From positions 12,863,406 to 12,927,405 of the forward strand of contig CM046442.1 of the NCBI GenBank assembly GCA_025506515.1: a stretch of DNA of 64,000 nucleotides, in the 5' to 3' direction. Below, in pieces: positions 19,861 to 31,165 of the stretch. Below the pieces are notes generated by a model. The model ran no database searches. It saw only the letters and a list, made by a program, of their open reading frames with translations, and had not been told where the DNA came from. A program made the position numbers and the translations under genes. The stretch is from Flaveria trinervia. Lineage: Eukaryota > Streptophyta > Magnoliopsida > Asterales > Asteraceae. The first letter of the stretch is position 1, and each line of letters opens with the position of its first letter.

Positions 19861-21400
19861 GCTCCCTATACCCTTGCAATTCATTAATGCATTTTTCACT
19901 ACAAAGGTTAGATTTTACCTCAGTAGGCATTGGAGATGGTCCATCATTGATGTGATCCATAAGAGCATGATTTTGAAATTGAGGCTTGACTTCCTCTGCA
20001 TACACACTCCAGTCACATACTCCATCTTGCTTTATCACAAGAGCACTGGCTGAAGACTGACTGCTTCCATGAGCTTGATTTGTCAGTTGGGGTGGATTCT
20101 GATATGATTGGTGTTGATAATACTGTTGTTGTTGGTTGTTTGAGTGAAAGCTTGAGTTAGGCTGTGAGGATGATTGGCCTTGTGAGTTCCTTTGATAGTT
20201 GTTTCTCTTGGGGGCATTGCACCTCTTGAAAAGTGACCAGCCATGCCACAGTTAAAGCATTTCACCTTGGATTTATCATATCCAAGTTTTTTATTCTCAT
20301 TCAGGCTCAACTTTCTTCCTTTTCTGAAGAATTTCTTAGCTCTCATTGCAATCATGGCTATTTGCCGTTGTAGATCCATTTCTTCCACATCATCTGGATC
20401 CATTTCCTTCAGATCTTCTTGAATAAGATGAGCAGAAGTGAGTCTTCCTCCCAAGTAGGCTTCAAAGCTTGCAACAAATGCATTGTAAGTTGCCTTTTGT
20501 TCTTTTGATCTTGAGTCTTCAGGATTGGTTTGAGGAGCAGCAGTGACTCTGGAAGTTTGCGATGAGGTTGAAGGATGATTGATTGGTGGAGTTGCAATGA
20601 ACCCAGTGTTGTTCATTTGATCTCTTGATGAGATAAAATCATCTTTCTCAGTGATGAAGGCATTTTCCACAGAATGAGATTCTGATGGAAATTTGTAAGC
20701 CTTAATCACTCTTGGTCCACCAAGATTTTTGCTTCTTTCATCAAGTTCTAAAGCTTCAATTTTGGCTATCATGATGTCTAGAGTAGTGCTCTCAAGATCA
20801 AGAGTATTTTTCAGCATGGTTACATTTTGTTTCTAGCTTTCAGGGAGATTATGAAGCATCTTTTTGTTTAATTCTTTAATCTTGTAAGTGACTTCCATGA
20901 TTTCCAAGTCATTTACTAACTGTACAAATATGTGCAGTTGTTTAGATATTGATTCTCCTTGGTGTGGTGGAATGTTTCATACTGATTAACAAGCTTGTCT
21001 TTCTTGATTTCAGCCACCTCACTGCTTCCTTCACACATGATTTTGAGTGCATCCCACACAGCTTTTGCAGTTCCATACTTCTCCAATCTTTTCAGCACAT
21101 CCATCTTGAGTGCTTGAGTCAGAATTGAGTAGGCTTTGAGGTCTATCTTGTTTTTCTTGTAGTCTTCTTCATCTAAGATCAGATCTTCAATGGGTATTCT
21201 AGCAGTTCTTTATATTACAGCTTGATCTGCAAACAGAGTAACAGGGATGTGTGCCCCTTGTATATTGAGATCCAGAAATCAGGATCTACATCTGTGATGT
21301 AATTCCTAAACCTGATCTTCCACTGTTTAAACTCAGATTTATGTTTAAGCATGGGAGGTTTAGGTGTATGACCAAGTTCTGAGTAGCTGTTAGAATCCAT
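19861..21400 (-). pseudogene. gag: Gag of element B, broken
   Basis: Starts with MDSNSYSELGHTPKPPMLKH at 21400, which fits copia gag N-termini, followed by WKIRFRNYITDVDPDFW. The UBN2-like part continues at 20916-21104 and 20083-20817. The zinc knuckle near 20230-20275 begins CFNCGMAGHFSR, but a one-base deletion shifts the frame just before the fourth Cys. After the shift the Gln/Ser/Asn-rich tail is readable in the other frame, and it leads to a CSEKCI motif near 19890. Stops also split the N-terminal third. Confidence 0.87.
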
Positions 21401-21677
21401 TTTAACTATGTGTTTAACTGGTATAATATAGATTTAGATGATTTTTAGGATTGATTAGTCCAACTAGTCCAAACAGTTCAAATGGAATTCAGAACCAGAT
21501 CTATGATGGTATTGAGTTTCTTGCTGTTGTGAGTATTTTGGTGAGTGTGTGTTGACAAGAGTATTTTCTGCTATTTACTAAGTAGAGAAGATGATATACT
21601 CTACTAGCAATTGATTACGAGATCAATCGAATTCTATTCAGTTCTTGTGCAGATCTGAAAGAGAATCGAGAGCCAAA

Positions 21678-21689
21678 GCTCTGATACCA
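21678..21689 (-). other. Primer-binding site of B
   Basis: The plus strand reads GCTCTGATACCA, which is TGGTATCAGAGC on the minus strand, 2 bases inside the LTR edge at 21692. It is of the initiator tRNA-Met type. Confidence 0.9.
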
Positions 21690-21691
21690 AT

Positions 21692-22290
21692 TGACTGGGG
21701 TTGAGTAAGAGTGAGATTCTTACTGTGAATCGAATATGGTAATCAAGTCAGTGATTGAATGGCGGAAACAAAAAATCAAAGAACATTCAATGCAGGAAAA
21801 TTACTCATAAATGCTTTTGTATTGTATATATAAATGTTGATAAATTACAGAAAATAATTACAACACAAATTCTCTATCTATCAGCCGTCACCTCATGTAT
21901 GAGGTATCTATTCTATTTATAGGCAGACAAGATGCCTTTTACAAAATGATTAAACTACCCCTGACCTATTACATCAGAACTAGTCTAAGTCCTCATCCGC
22001 ATCTTTGCTTGTGGCATCCGCATTGACAAATGTGGATGAGTTAACTTGATTAGCATTTCTTCACTTGATCATCCGCATTAGGATATTGGTCATCCACATT
22101 GGTTAATGCCGATGAACAAATACTTATGCGCATTTGTTCGGTCATCCGCATTTGTCTAATGCGGATGAGCAAAGTCTTGTCCGCATTAACTTTTAGTCTT
22201 CCGCATTAGTCAATGCGGAAGAGTAAATACTTGTCCGCATTAGCATTATGTCTTCTGCATTGACAAATGCGGAAGACAACACTTGTTCTT
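21692..22290 (-). repeat. 5' LTR of B (outer end undefined)
   Basis: The inner edge is fixed by the primer-binding site (plus-strand TGACTGGGG). The TATA box is CTATAAATAG on the minus strand at 21913-21922. Upstream of it (minus sense) lies the inverted-repeat array at 21990-22277. I found no clear CA terminus or matching 3' LTR beyond the array, so the end is given where the recognisable motif stops. The true LTR probably extends somewhat further. Confidence 0.75.
21990..22277 (-). promoter_or_regulatory. Inverted-repeat array upstream of the TATA box in the B LTR
   Basis: Dispersed CCGCAT/ATGCGG units form perfect hairpins. 22143-22167 has 10-base arms CATCCGCATT/AATGCGGATG with a 5-base loop. 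22198-22221 has 10-base arms CTTCCGCATT/AATGCGGAAG with a 4-base loop. A third at about 22250-22277 has 12-base arms with one mismatch. Position next to the TATA box suggests a cis-regulatory role. Confidence 0.6.
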
Positions 22291-23154
22291 TTCCTTAGCA
22301 GAATTTCATCAGCATTTCTTCTTGGAATTAAGGGATTTCAGCAGAGCAATCATCAAATCACCCATTGAGTTGGCATGTATGATCCTTTCAAGGGTTCGAC
22401 AAATTGTTCTCATGATTTTATGTTCTTACTATTATTCTTTCTTCTACCAAATCTCTTTTTATTTTAATCATTATCATTTGATAATTAAAATTTTAATAAT
22501 TGCAAACCTTATAACAATCACTAACATTCCTAAATTAAGCTAACAACATACTATCATAAACAAAGAATCCTGTTTGCATATGGACGGCTATGCCGCCACA
22601 TTCGGTTATTCGACAAGATTATTTCCATAAGTGATGGCTATGCTGAAGTCTAAGAATATTTTAATAACTCAAATGAAGACTAATATACCATATATTGACA
22701 TAATAAAATGATCTAACCCGTTTCATGCTTTAACAATTTTAAAAGTGCACATAAGTGCCTTATTACAATTCTGGCAGAATATATCTTACTTCAACCGACC
22801 ATAACTTGATCATAACAAAATAAATTTGAGTAAACTCAGACTCCAATGTTAAGTTTTTTGAATTACCTTTTCCACGGCAGTTTATACTTCTTCAAACTCA
22901 ATCGGACAACTCAACAATAGCCTTCACAAGATAAGTGTGCATTTCAATACTTATGTCTTGTGCTGCTTGTTTGACCTATTTAAAGACCTTTTCATAAAAT
23001 TGTTTCTAAATGAAAGTTGTCCGGGAGACTTGATGTTGCCTGTATGGTGTATTTTTATGTTTATGTATGAGGAGATAGGCCTCAATGTGGATAAAATTGT
23101 CTTGTGTTGTATGTTTATGTTTCTAAATGAAAGTTGTCCAGGAGACTTGATGTT
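22291..23154. other. Unassigned non-coding segment between B and C
   Basis: No coding signal seen. It may include the outer part of B's LTR and unrelated repeat sequence. A 36-base segment (TTTCTAAATGAAAGTTGTCC...) is present twice, at 23003-23038 and 23120-23155, with one difference. The second copy abuts the truncated LTR of C. Confidence 0.5.
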
Positions 23155-24822
23155 GATTTTTAAGGGGTATTATGGGGAGATAGGTCTAGTTATGATGTGA
23201 TGGCTTATGCTTGAAGTGTGTTATGCATGTATGATGTTGCCTGTATGGTGTATGTTTATGTTTATGTATGTTCCTTATTATGTATGTATGTCTTCACTTG
23301 GCTTTGCGTTGAACGTTAATTAATGTAATGAAATTATTATGTAACGTAAAGTGGAAGATAATGAAAAGAGGAACGTAATGAACGAATGCATACATTAATA
23401 GAAGTGAAAGCATAGAAAGGCTTGCAAGCAATATGTACAGAGGTGCACGGCTCTAAATTCCTTAGGCTCTACCGCGTGAGGTTCAGCGAATCCTAAAGTG
23501 TGCACGCAAGGATTCCAGTCTTTGTGACTGACCTTCAGGCGTGGTGTTACCCACTTTGGTAGGGTGTTGTTACCACTTCGGTGGGGGTGTTACCCACTTC
23601 GGTGGGGGTGTTGTTACCCACTTCGGTGGGGTGTTACCCACTTTGGTGGGGGTGTTCCCACTTCGGTGGGGGTGTTCCCACTTCGGTGGGGGTGTTGTTA
23701 CCCGAGTTACGTATAACTTCGGGGGTGTGGCATAAGGCCAAGCATAGATATGAGGTGAGCGACTCGGTGTCGGAATAGACTCGACAGAGGTCTTGTCCAT
23801 GAGACGAGATAATGAGGTGAGCGAATCTGTGTCACAACAGACTCGAAAGCGGTCCTTGTTGCGTATCCCGGTACTGTGTCAGTCTTCGGACATGAGTCGG
23901 GGGTTTGTGAGCAGGCCTCGGCACAATATCAGTCTTCGGACATGAGTCGGGGATATTGCATGAGACGGGATAGTGAGGTGAGCGGCTTTGTGTTGCAACA
24001 GACTCGGATAGAGTTCAATCCCTGTGATTGACCATTTGCATAGAACTATTGCTGCATACCCTAGGTACTGTGACCACGAGCTGCGATGCACCGTTATAGA
24101 AGGTCTATGATAGGCCTAGGTCCAGTGCCATGAACAGAAGGGAAGAGTCTATGGTTGTCAAAAGGAAAGTAAGGCATGAAAGATTAAAGAAGATAATGAG
24201 TAATTAACAAAAGATAATGTATGAAAGAACGAACGTATGAATGAACGTTAATGAATTATCTTAATAATATACTGAACGGGATCCTTGTCATTCGACCTCA
24301 GTAATCATGGCTGAGTGCCACGAAGAAGGTAAAGTCTGACCGGATCTAGATAGAGAAGTGAAAGATAATGTAATACGTTGAACGAACACAGTTAATGAAC
24401 GTAATGATGAAGATAATAATGATATTATCTGTATGTACGTATGATGCTTGATCACGAACGGTTGTAAAGTATAGTATGCTTTTGAAAGAACAGTTTTAAC
24501 AAAAGTAAAGTATTTTATTATAAAAACTAGAACTCACTCAACATCGCTGACTTTTGTATTCATGATAATTGGCAGGTATATGTTGATGCTGAGGAGTTGC
24601 AGGCATGGATGCATAAGCTACTGGGAGCATTTTGGAGGCTGGCATTCGTATTTTGACATGTCTTTGTATTTTGGAAGAAAAAAATGTTGTAAATGAATGA
24701 AATGACATGTTTTTAGTTATTAATGAAAGTTTTAAATTCTGCTGCAAAATAAATGTACGTTTTATAATGTTTTAAAGGCAATGAATGACCAACCGTAAGG
24801 TGCCCGGGAACGGGGCCTTACA
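23155..24822 (+). repeat. 5'-truncated LTR (LTR1) of gypsy-like element C
   Basis: Collinear with 28487-30136 of the complete LTR2, ending GGGGCCTTACA at 24822 before the primer-binding site. The first roughly 1170 bases of the LTR (TGTAACACCCC start and CATGCG array) are missing. It contains the TTCG-hairpin array at 23543-23712. Confidence 0.87.
23543..23712 (+). repeat. Tandem TTCG-loop hairpin array in LTR1 of C
   Basis: Seven units of about 20-24 bases, each based on ACCCACTTCGGTGGGGGTGTT. In most units CCCAC-TTCG-GTGGG is a perfect 5-base stem with a TTCG loop closed by C-G, for example 23593-23606. The spacers GGGTGTTACCC can pair as an alternative stem. Open frames across it are artefacts of the repeat. 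Confidence 0.8.
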
Positions 24823-24825
24823 AGT

Positions 24826-24837
24826 TGGTATCAGAGC
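24826..24837 (+). other. Primer-binding site of C (first copy)
   Basis: TGGTATCAGAGC, 3 bases after the LTR end. In the second copy (30137-30150) one G is missing, giving TTGTATCAGAGC. Confidence 0.9.
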
Positions 24838-25198
24838 AAAAGTTTAAGCGAATTGGGTAAATATTTTCAAAAAAACCTAATCTTAAACTGAGAATGGGAC
24901 TAAAAGGAAAAGGGATGTCAGTCCTAGTAGTTACGTGGCTGCAGGTTAGGTTTTATGCAAACGTTTTATGTAAGTTAATGTTAACCGACATTATGTGCGC
25001 ATGTTATGTGGCTTGTGTGCTTTTGTGTAGATTTAGATACGGATTAAGTCAAGATAGGAAATACTTGGGGTATGAAGAGTAAAGTAAGTGGCTAATCACA
25101 ACTGGCCACTGTAATTAGGGACTTACTATACTCGACATAAACTGAGTTATTACCTTGAATGACCGCGTTAGTGTTTGAATCTTATAGTGTGTTAGAAG

Positions 25199-26520
25199 AT
25201 GGCTGGTGGTAGATCTTCGAAAGCTTATCGAGGTGGAGGCGGTGGTGGACGTGGTGCTGAACCATGGGTCACAAGAGGAAGGTCTAGGGCTGAAAGAGTG
25301 GTTCATGAAGAACCCGAGACCCCTCATCAGGAGGGCGGTGATGAGAATGCTAATCAGAGGGCCCCGATGAGAGAGGCAGTCAGGGAGGAAGTGCATCAGG
25401 CCATGCAGACGATCCTACGTCTGTGGTGACCGAAGTTATAAAGGCTGTTAAAGATGGGGAGAGATAGGAATGGGGTAGATCTTGGGGCGAAAGAAGACGA
25501 CCCGAGACTGAAACAGTTTTCTGCGATGACGAAGAGGAAGAGGAGGAAGAGCCTGTGCCGGAGGTGGCACGAGGCTGTAATTATGGGGCGTTTCAAAGAT
25601 GCAAGTCCCCAACTTTTGATGGAAACGGTACTGCTGCTACTGTTCACGAGAGAAATGGAAGCTGTATTGAATATCAGCGAGTGCCGGGAGGATCAGAAAG
25701 TAAAGTTTGCTGCCCATTCTTTTATGGACTCAGCCTTGTGTTGGTGGGACAATATTGTCCAGGTTGAGGGAAGCAGGGCTATTAGAAGGATGAGATGGCC
25801 GGAGTTGAAAAGGCTGGTGATTGAGGAGTTCTTTCCTCATCATGAGATGGATAAAGTTGAGAGGGAGTTCCTGCAACTAGAGGCGGGCACGATGACACAT
25901 CAGCAATATACCACTAAATTCAACGAGATGGCACGTCTGGTGCCGGATCAGGGGACACCTCTTTCACGAAAGATCAAGAGGTACATTCAAGGCTTGCCGA
26001 CGGACATCCGTAGGCACATGATCGCTGCCCGACCAAGCACGTTTAGGTCGGCTGTTGATTTGGTAGGGAGATTGTATGATGAAAGATTCGTGATGGTGAC
26101 TGAAAGTAGCAAGAAAGGAGAGGTGATCAAGAGTGGAACGGGAAGCGATTGGAACGTGCCAGAGCCACTCCAGGTGGAAAAGGTGTACGAGTGGATGATC
26201 AGTGTGTGGTCATAACTGGTGCGGGGTCGAAAAGGTGTGACAAGTGTGGACAGAGGCACCCCGGGGAATGTAGATTGGGGGGCAATGTCTGTTTCCAATG
26301 TGGGAAGACCGGACATGTGGCGAAGAACTGCGGTATGGGGAGGTGTTATCCTGTGGTGAGGAAGTTCACATGAGCATGGATTGCAAGAAGCCGAGGGCGG
26401 AAGGTTCGGGAGTGAAGAAGATCGGAGGAAGCTCCGGTACGAGGAAGGAGAACAGAGGGTGAAGGCTAGAGCTTTTGCCCTGATCGAGAGGAGGCTAGAG
26501 CAGACTTCGACTTGACGTCA
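25199..26520 (+). pseudogene. gag: Gag of gypsy-like element C, broken
   Basis: Starts MAGGRSSKAYRGGGGGGRG at 25199, with a Gly/Arg-rich N-terminus. After a frame break near 25430, the Retrotrans_gag domain runs 25454-26215. It includes FMDSALCWWDNI, WPELKRLVIEEFFP, EREFLQLEAGTMTHQQYT and KIKRYIQGLP. A shift leads to 26149-26373 with two adjacent zinc motifs, CDKCGQRHPGEC and CFQCGKTGHVAKNC. Downstream is frayed. The frame is broken at least twice. Confidence 0.88.
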
Positions 26521-27298
26521 GGTACGTTTCTGGTAATTTAAGACTTTGTGCATCTATGATTTGAATGCGATACTAGTGGTCTCGTTCCTACTACTTTTGG
26601 TTTTAAGTTGCACGTTAGGGGTAGGGAGATCGATGAGCCCTTCGATCTAAGAATTGCTATTAGTAAGTCTACCAGGTTACTAATGCCCTAGAGGATTGCG
26701 CGATAGAATTGAGAGAGAGCGCTTGTTCCTGCTAGGCTGTTAAAGACAGACATAGGTAGGTAGACAAGCATCTTTGGGTGAGTTGATCAGTAGTCTATGA
26801 CTTAAACCCCGAGTGTTGCAAGGAGATGGATTGATCAACCGTGCACAACCAAGAGTTCGGTGACGACCTACGACAACGAATTATGATGAAGGATTCAACC
26901 AGGAAAGCGGATTGCTTGATTTGAAAATCGAGTAAAGCTCATACTAAAGTGTAGAGGGTCATTCCTAGTTGTTGCTCAGGTAGGAGAAGTGACACATTGA
27001 CTGGAGCTACCCGATGAGTTAAGTGGATTCATCTGATGTTCCATGCATCTCGTCTAAGAAAGAGCTCAACCGATGAGGATATGATCATGCTACTAGAGAA
27101 TACTGAGATGGACAAAGCATCCAACCACGAGGAGCAACTGGTGACCATTACTAATAGGCTAAGGAGGATGATGGTTTCACTTGTGCGGGTGCAGTGAAAG
27201 CTAAAGGGATCTAAGTTTAAATGCAAGGTCAAAGAAGAAGTGAGACAGTGTTACCCGTAACTGTTTGAGAAGCGATAGGTTTCGGGGATGAAACCTCT
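26521..27298 (+). pseudogene. Degenerate internal remnant of C (no pol)
   Basis: A trace resembling the start of a gypsy protease region (CDTSGLVPTTFGFKLHVRG) appears near 26570-26630. After that no RT, RNase H or integrase motif can be read in any frame up to the polypurine tract. The last 60 bases (AGGTTTCGGGGATGAAACCT) resemble the usual 3' end of plant gypsy elements. Most of pol has been lost. Confidence 0.6.
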
Positions 27299-27309
27299 TT
27301 AAGGGGGGT
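27299..27309 (+). other. Polypurine tract of C
   Basis: TTAAGGGGGGT just upstream of the LTR start TGTAACACC at 27315. Confidence 0.8.
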
Positions 27310-27964
27310 AGACTTGTAACACCCCGAATTTCTATTTAAACGAAAGGAAAAGAAAAGTAAATAGAAAGAATAGAAATTGTGCCCAAGTGGAAGGGGGAAA
27401 AGTGTACAAAGTACAAACCTTTTATTTTATGGATTTAAGGGGGGCATGGTCGCCCATATCAAAGCAGAAAGCTGCTTTGCTCTCGGAGGAAGAAGAAGAG
27501 AGAGAGAGCCCCGGTTCTAGAGAGAGAACATGGAAGAAGTAGCTTCAAAGGTAAGTCTTCTCTTCTATAAGCTCGGTTTCAGTTGGGTTTCAAGTTCCTG
27601 ACCGAAGTTCTGGTCGTTTAGTGTTTGTTTTCAGGATTCAAGAGCTGAACCAAAGGTGGGACTCAAACAGGAAGAGTGTAGCTCAAAGGCTGCTCAAAGT
27701 GAGTTTATAGAGCCCCTCTTTTACTGATTTTCAACTAATTTGGGGCTATTATGCATACTAAGTAAACATTTTGAAAGAAACCGTGGGTTTACAGCTTTAT
27801 GTTCGAAATGTTGTATGTATGTTATGGTGATGATTATGGGTTAGTGATGATCTTTAGCATGCTTAGATGGCTTAGTATGTTAGATCTATGTTTGGGTATG
27901 AGTAGAAAGATAATCGGGTGATGTTGGTAGCATAGAAAAGATTTCAGAATGTTTTGATGAACAT

Positions 27965-28465
27965 GAACAGTGGTCCATGCGTCCAGAGGTGGCTCATGCA
28001 CCCAAACAGTTGTCCATGAATCCAGCATGAGAGGCCAGACGCCTAAGTATTGGCCATGCGCCCAAGAATGGGTCATGCGCCTAAATAGTGGCCCATGCGC
28101 CCAGCATGTTGGCCATGCGTCTAAGTGTTGGCCATGCACCCAAGGGTGGGTCATGCGCCTAAAAAGTGGCCCATGCATCTGAGTGTTGGCCATGCGACCA
28201 AGTGTTGGCGATGCGACCAAGTGTTGGCGATGCGGCCAGTGTTGGCGATGCGGCCAAGTGTTGGCCATGCGGCCAAGTGTTGGCCATGCGCCTAAATAGT
28301 GCCCATGCACCCAAGTGATTGAAACGGCTAAGTGTTGGCGATGCGCCTGAACAGGTGTCATGCTCCTGAACAAGGCAGAAGCGCCTAAATAGTGCTCAGC
28401 GCCCAGACTGTTTTACACTTAGAATTTTTATGCTCATGCGCCTGGAAGGTCCCATGCGCCCAATT
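27965..28465 (+). repeat. CATGCG minisatellite-like array in LTR2 of C
   Basis: More than twenty imperfect units of about 20 bases, such as GGCCATGCGCCCAAGTGTT. Two contain CATGCGCCTAAATAGTG, the same sequence found in the LTR of copia element A (1327-1342). The minus-strand open frame over it (27834-28373) reads as repeated His/Gln/Trp peptides and is a repeat artefact. Confidence 0.75.
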
Positions 28466-28872
28466 TGGACTTGAGGTTTTCTAAGTGATTTTTAAGGGGT
28501 ATTATGGGGAGATAGGCCTGGTTATGATGTGATGGCTTATGTTTGACGTGTGTTATGCATGTATGATGTTGCCTGTATGGTGTATGTTTATGTTTATGTA
28601 TGTTCCTTATTATGTATGTATGTCTTCCCTTGGCTTTGTGTTGAACGCTAACTAATGTAATGAAAGTATTATGTAACGTAAAGTGGAAGATAATGAAAAG
28701 AGGAACGTAATGAACAAATGCATACATTAATAGAAGTGAAAGCATAGAAAGGCTTGCAAGCAATATGTACAGAGGTGCACGGCTCTAAATTCCTTAGGCC
28801 CTACCGCGTAAGGTTCAGCAAATCCTAAAGTGTGCACGCAAGGGTTCTAGTCTTTGTGACTGACCTTCAGGG

Positions 28873-29022
28873 GTGGTGTTACCCACTTCGGTAGGGGTGT
28901 TGTTACCCACTTCGGTGGGGGTGTTACCCACTTCGGTGGGGGGTTGTTTACCCACTTTGGTGGGGTGTTACCCACTCGGTGGGGGTGTTACCCTTTTGGT
29001 GGGGGTGTTGTTACCCGAGTTA
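28873..29022 (+). repeat. Tandem TTCG-loop hairpin array in LTR2 of C
   Basis: Six units homologous to 23543-23712, with the same CCCAC-TTCG-GTGGG hairpin in the first three. Later units have TTTG or shortened loops. Unit number differs from LTR1, showing array length change since duplication. Confidence 0.8.
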
Positions 29023-30136
29023 CGTATAACTTCAGGGGTGTGGCATAAGGCCAAGCATAGATATGAGGTGAGCGACTTTGTGTCGCAACAGACTCGACAT
29101 AGGTCTTTGTCCATGAGAGGAGATAATGAGGTGAGTGACTCTATGTCGCAACAGACTCGAAAGAAGTCCTTGTCGCATATCCCGGTACTGTGTCAGTCTT
29201 CGGACATGAGTCGGGGGTTTGTGAGCAGGCCCCGACACAGTATCAATCTTCGGACATGAGTCGGGGATATTGCATGAGACGGGATAGTGAGATGAGCGGC
29301 TTTGTGTTGCAACAGACTCGGATAGAGTTCAATCCCTGTGATTGACCATTTGCATAGAACTATTGCTGCATACCCTAGGTACTGTGACCACGAGGTGCGA
29401 TGCACCGTTATAGAAGGTCTATGATAGGCCTAGGTCCAGTGCCATGAACAGAGGGGAAGAGTTATGGTTGTCAGAATGGAAAGTAAGGCATGAAAGATAA
29501 AGAAGATATTGAGTAATTAACGAAAGATAATGTATGAAAGAACAAACTTATGAATGAACGTTAATGAATTATCTTAATAATTTACTGAACGGGATCCTTG
29601 TCATTCGACCTCAGTAATCGTGGCTGAGTGCCACGAAGAGGGTAAAGTCTGACCGGATCTAGATAGAGAAGTGAACGATAATGTAATACGTTGAACAAAC
29701 ATAGTTAATGAACGTAATGATATGAAGATAATAATGATATTATCTGTATGTACGTATGATGCATGATCACGAACGGTTGTAAAGTATAGTATGCTTTTGA
29801 AAGAACGGTTTTAACGAAAGTAAACTATTTTATTATAAAAACTAGAACTCACTCAGTGTCGCTGACTTTTGTATGCATGATAGTTGGCAGGTATATGTTG
29901 ATGCTGAGGAGTTGCAGGCATGGATGCATAAGCTACTGGGAGCATTTTGGAGGCTGGCATTCGTATTTTGACATGTCTTTGTATTTTGGAAGAAAAAAAT
30001 GTTGTAAATGAATGAAATGACATGTTTTTAGTTATTAATGAAAGTTTTAAATTCCGCTGCAAAATAAATGTACGTTTTATAATGTTTTAAAGGCAATGAA
30101 TGACCAACCGTAAGGTGCCGGGAATGGGGCCTTACA

Positions 30137-30778
30137 AGTTGTATCAGAGCAAAATTAAGTGAATTGGGTAAATATTTTCAAAAAAACCTAATCTTAAACT
30201 GAGAATGGGACTAAAAGGAAAAGGGATGCCAGTCCTAGTAGCTATGTGCCTACACGTAAAGGTTTTATGTAAGTTAACGTTAACCGGCATTATGTGCGTA
30301 TGTTATGTGGCTTGTGTGCTTTTGTGTAGATTTAGATATTGATTAAGTCAGGATAGGAAATGCTTGGGGTATGAAGAGTAAAGTAAGTGGCTAATCACAA
30401 CTGACCACTATAATTAGGGACTTACTATACTCGACATAACTGAGTTATTACCTTGAATGACCGCATTAGTGTTTGAATCTTATAGCGTGTTAGAAGATGG
30501 CTGGTGGTAGATCTTCAAAAGATTATCGAGGTGGAGGTGGTGGTGGACGTGGTGCTGAACCATGGGTCACAAGAGGAAGGTCTAGGGCTGAAAGAGTGGT
30601 TCATGAAGAACCAGAGACCCCTCATCAGGAGGGCGGTGATGAGAATGCTAATTAGAGGGCCTCGATGAGAGAGGTAGTCAAGGAGGAAGTGCATCAAGTC
30701 ATGCAGACGATCCTACCGTCTGTGGTTACTGAAGTTATAAAGGCTGTTAAAGATGGGGAGAGACAGGAAAGGGGTAGA
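30137..30778 (+). pseudogene. gag: Second partial leader and gag start of C
   Basis: Collinear with 24823-25492, including the gag ATG (30497) and the MAGGRSSKDYRGGGG start. A TAG appears at 30654 where the first copy has a CAG codon. Similarity ends abruptly near 30778 (GGGGTAGAT). It shows that LTR2 once preceded another internal region, or that recombination joined two copies. Confidence 0.83.
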
Positions 30779-31165
30779 TGATTGATGGGAAAATTTAGGG
30801 GGGTATGATGGATGGTGGTGGTTGGATTAGGGTGAAATGGTGAGATTTGATGGGGTGAGGGTCTCTCAGTGATGGGGCGGTGAGGGGGGAGAGACTGTGA
30901 TTTGAAATGAAGAACTTTTCTTAGGGGTTTCAACTTTTAAGATGTGGGTTGGGTGGTGGTGGTGAGGACAAGATGGTGGAGGAGGGAGATAATAATGGTG
31001 GATGAATTTTTGATTTTAAATTACATATTATTTTTGTAATCTGTAGATGTTAAAAACAAATAGTTTTTTTTCTCGCAGATTGCAGATGTTTGGTCCAATC
31101 TTCTCCTGTAGATATGGTCTGCAGATGTGGTTCACAGACTGCAAATATTTTGCTGTAGAAAATAA
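30779..31165. other. Unassigned G-rich to AT-rich segment
   Basis: Starts G-rich on the plus strand (GGATGGTGGTGG, GGGGCGGTGAGGGGGG) and ends with repeated GCAGAT(G/T) and CTGCAGATG words at 31075-31150. No domain is recognised. The minus-strand frame 30694-30933 is Pro/His-rich low complexity. Its right end is the insertion site of element D. Confidence 0.45.

Larger units (their letters stand above)
14793..22290 (-). mobile_element. Ty1/copia LTR retrotransposon B (minus strand), gag-pol to 5' LTR
   Basis: In the minus-strand sense it reads 5' LTR (21692 outward), primer-binding site, gag, spacer with zinc knuckles, PR, IN, RT, RH, and ends at 14793. The 3' non-coding region and candidate 3' LTR continue at 14411-14792 and 1-1020, split by the later insertion of A. 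It has no accessory ORF3. The outer end of the 5' LTR is not defined. Stops and shifts in every module mark it as dead. Confidence 0.85.
27315..30136 (+). repeat. Complete LTR (LTR2) of element C
   Basis: Starts TGTAACACCCCG and ends GGCCTTACA, 2822 bases. The 3' 1.65 kb is collinear with LTR1. The 5' part carries a purine (GA) tract near 27490-27530, and from 27965 to 28465 an array of CCATGCG(C/G/A)CC(A/T)A units. Confidence 0.88.
23155..30778 (+). mobile_element. Rearranged gag-only Ty3/gypsy-like element C
   Basis: Order is LTR1 (truncated), primer-binding site, gag, protease trace, polypurine tract, LTR2 (complete, 2822 bases), second primer-binding site, second leader and gag start. 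The internal part holds only about 2.5 kb, and no RT, RNase H or integrase motif is visible. It is therefore a non-autonomous or internally deleted derivative. The LTR-internal-LTR-internal order suggests unequal recombination between copies. LTR termini (TGTAACACCCCG...CTTACA) and the WW-containing gag fit Ty3/gypsy. Confidence 0.83.

Noticed and set aside
23543..23800. Possible CRISPR-like array or Gly/Val-rich gene
   Set aside because: The units are tandem hairpins without unique spacers, inside an LTR that is present twice. A plant context also excludes CRISPR.
27834..28373. 179-residue minus-strand frame with His/Gln/Trp repeats
   Set aside because: It is the translation of the CATGCG minisatellite in the LTR of C and is absent from the truncated LTR.
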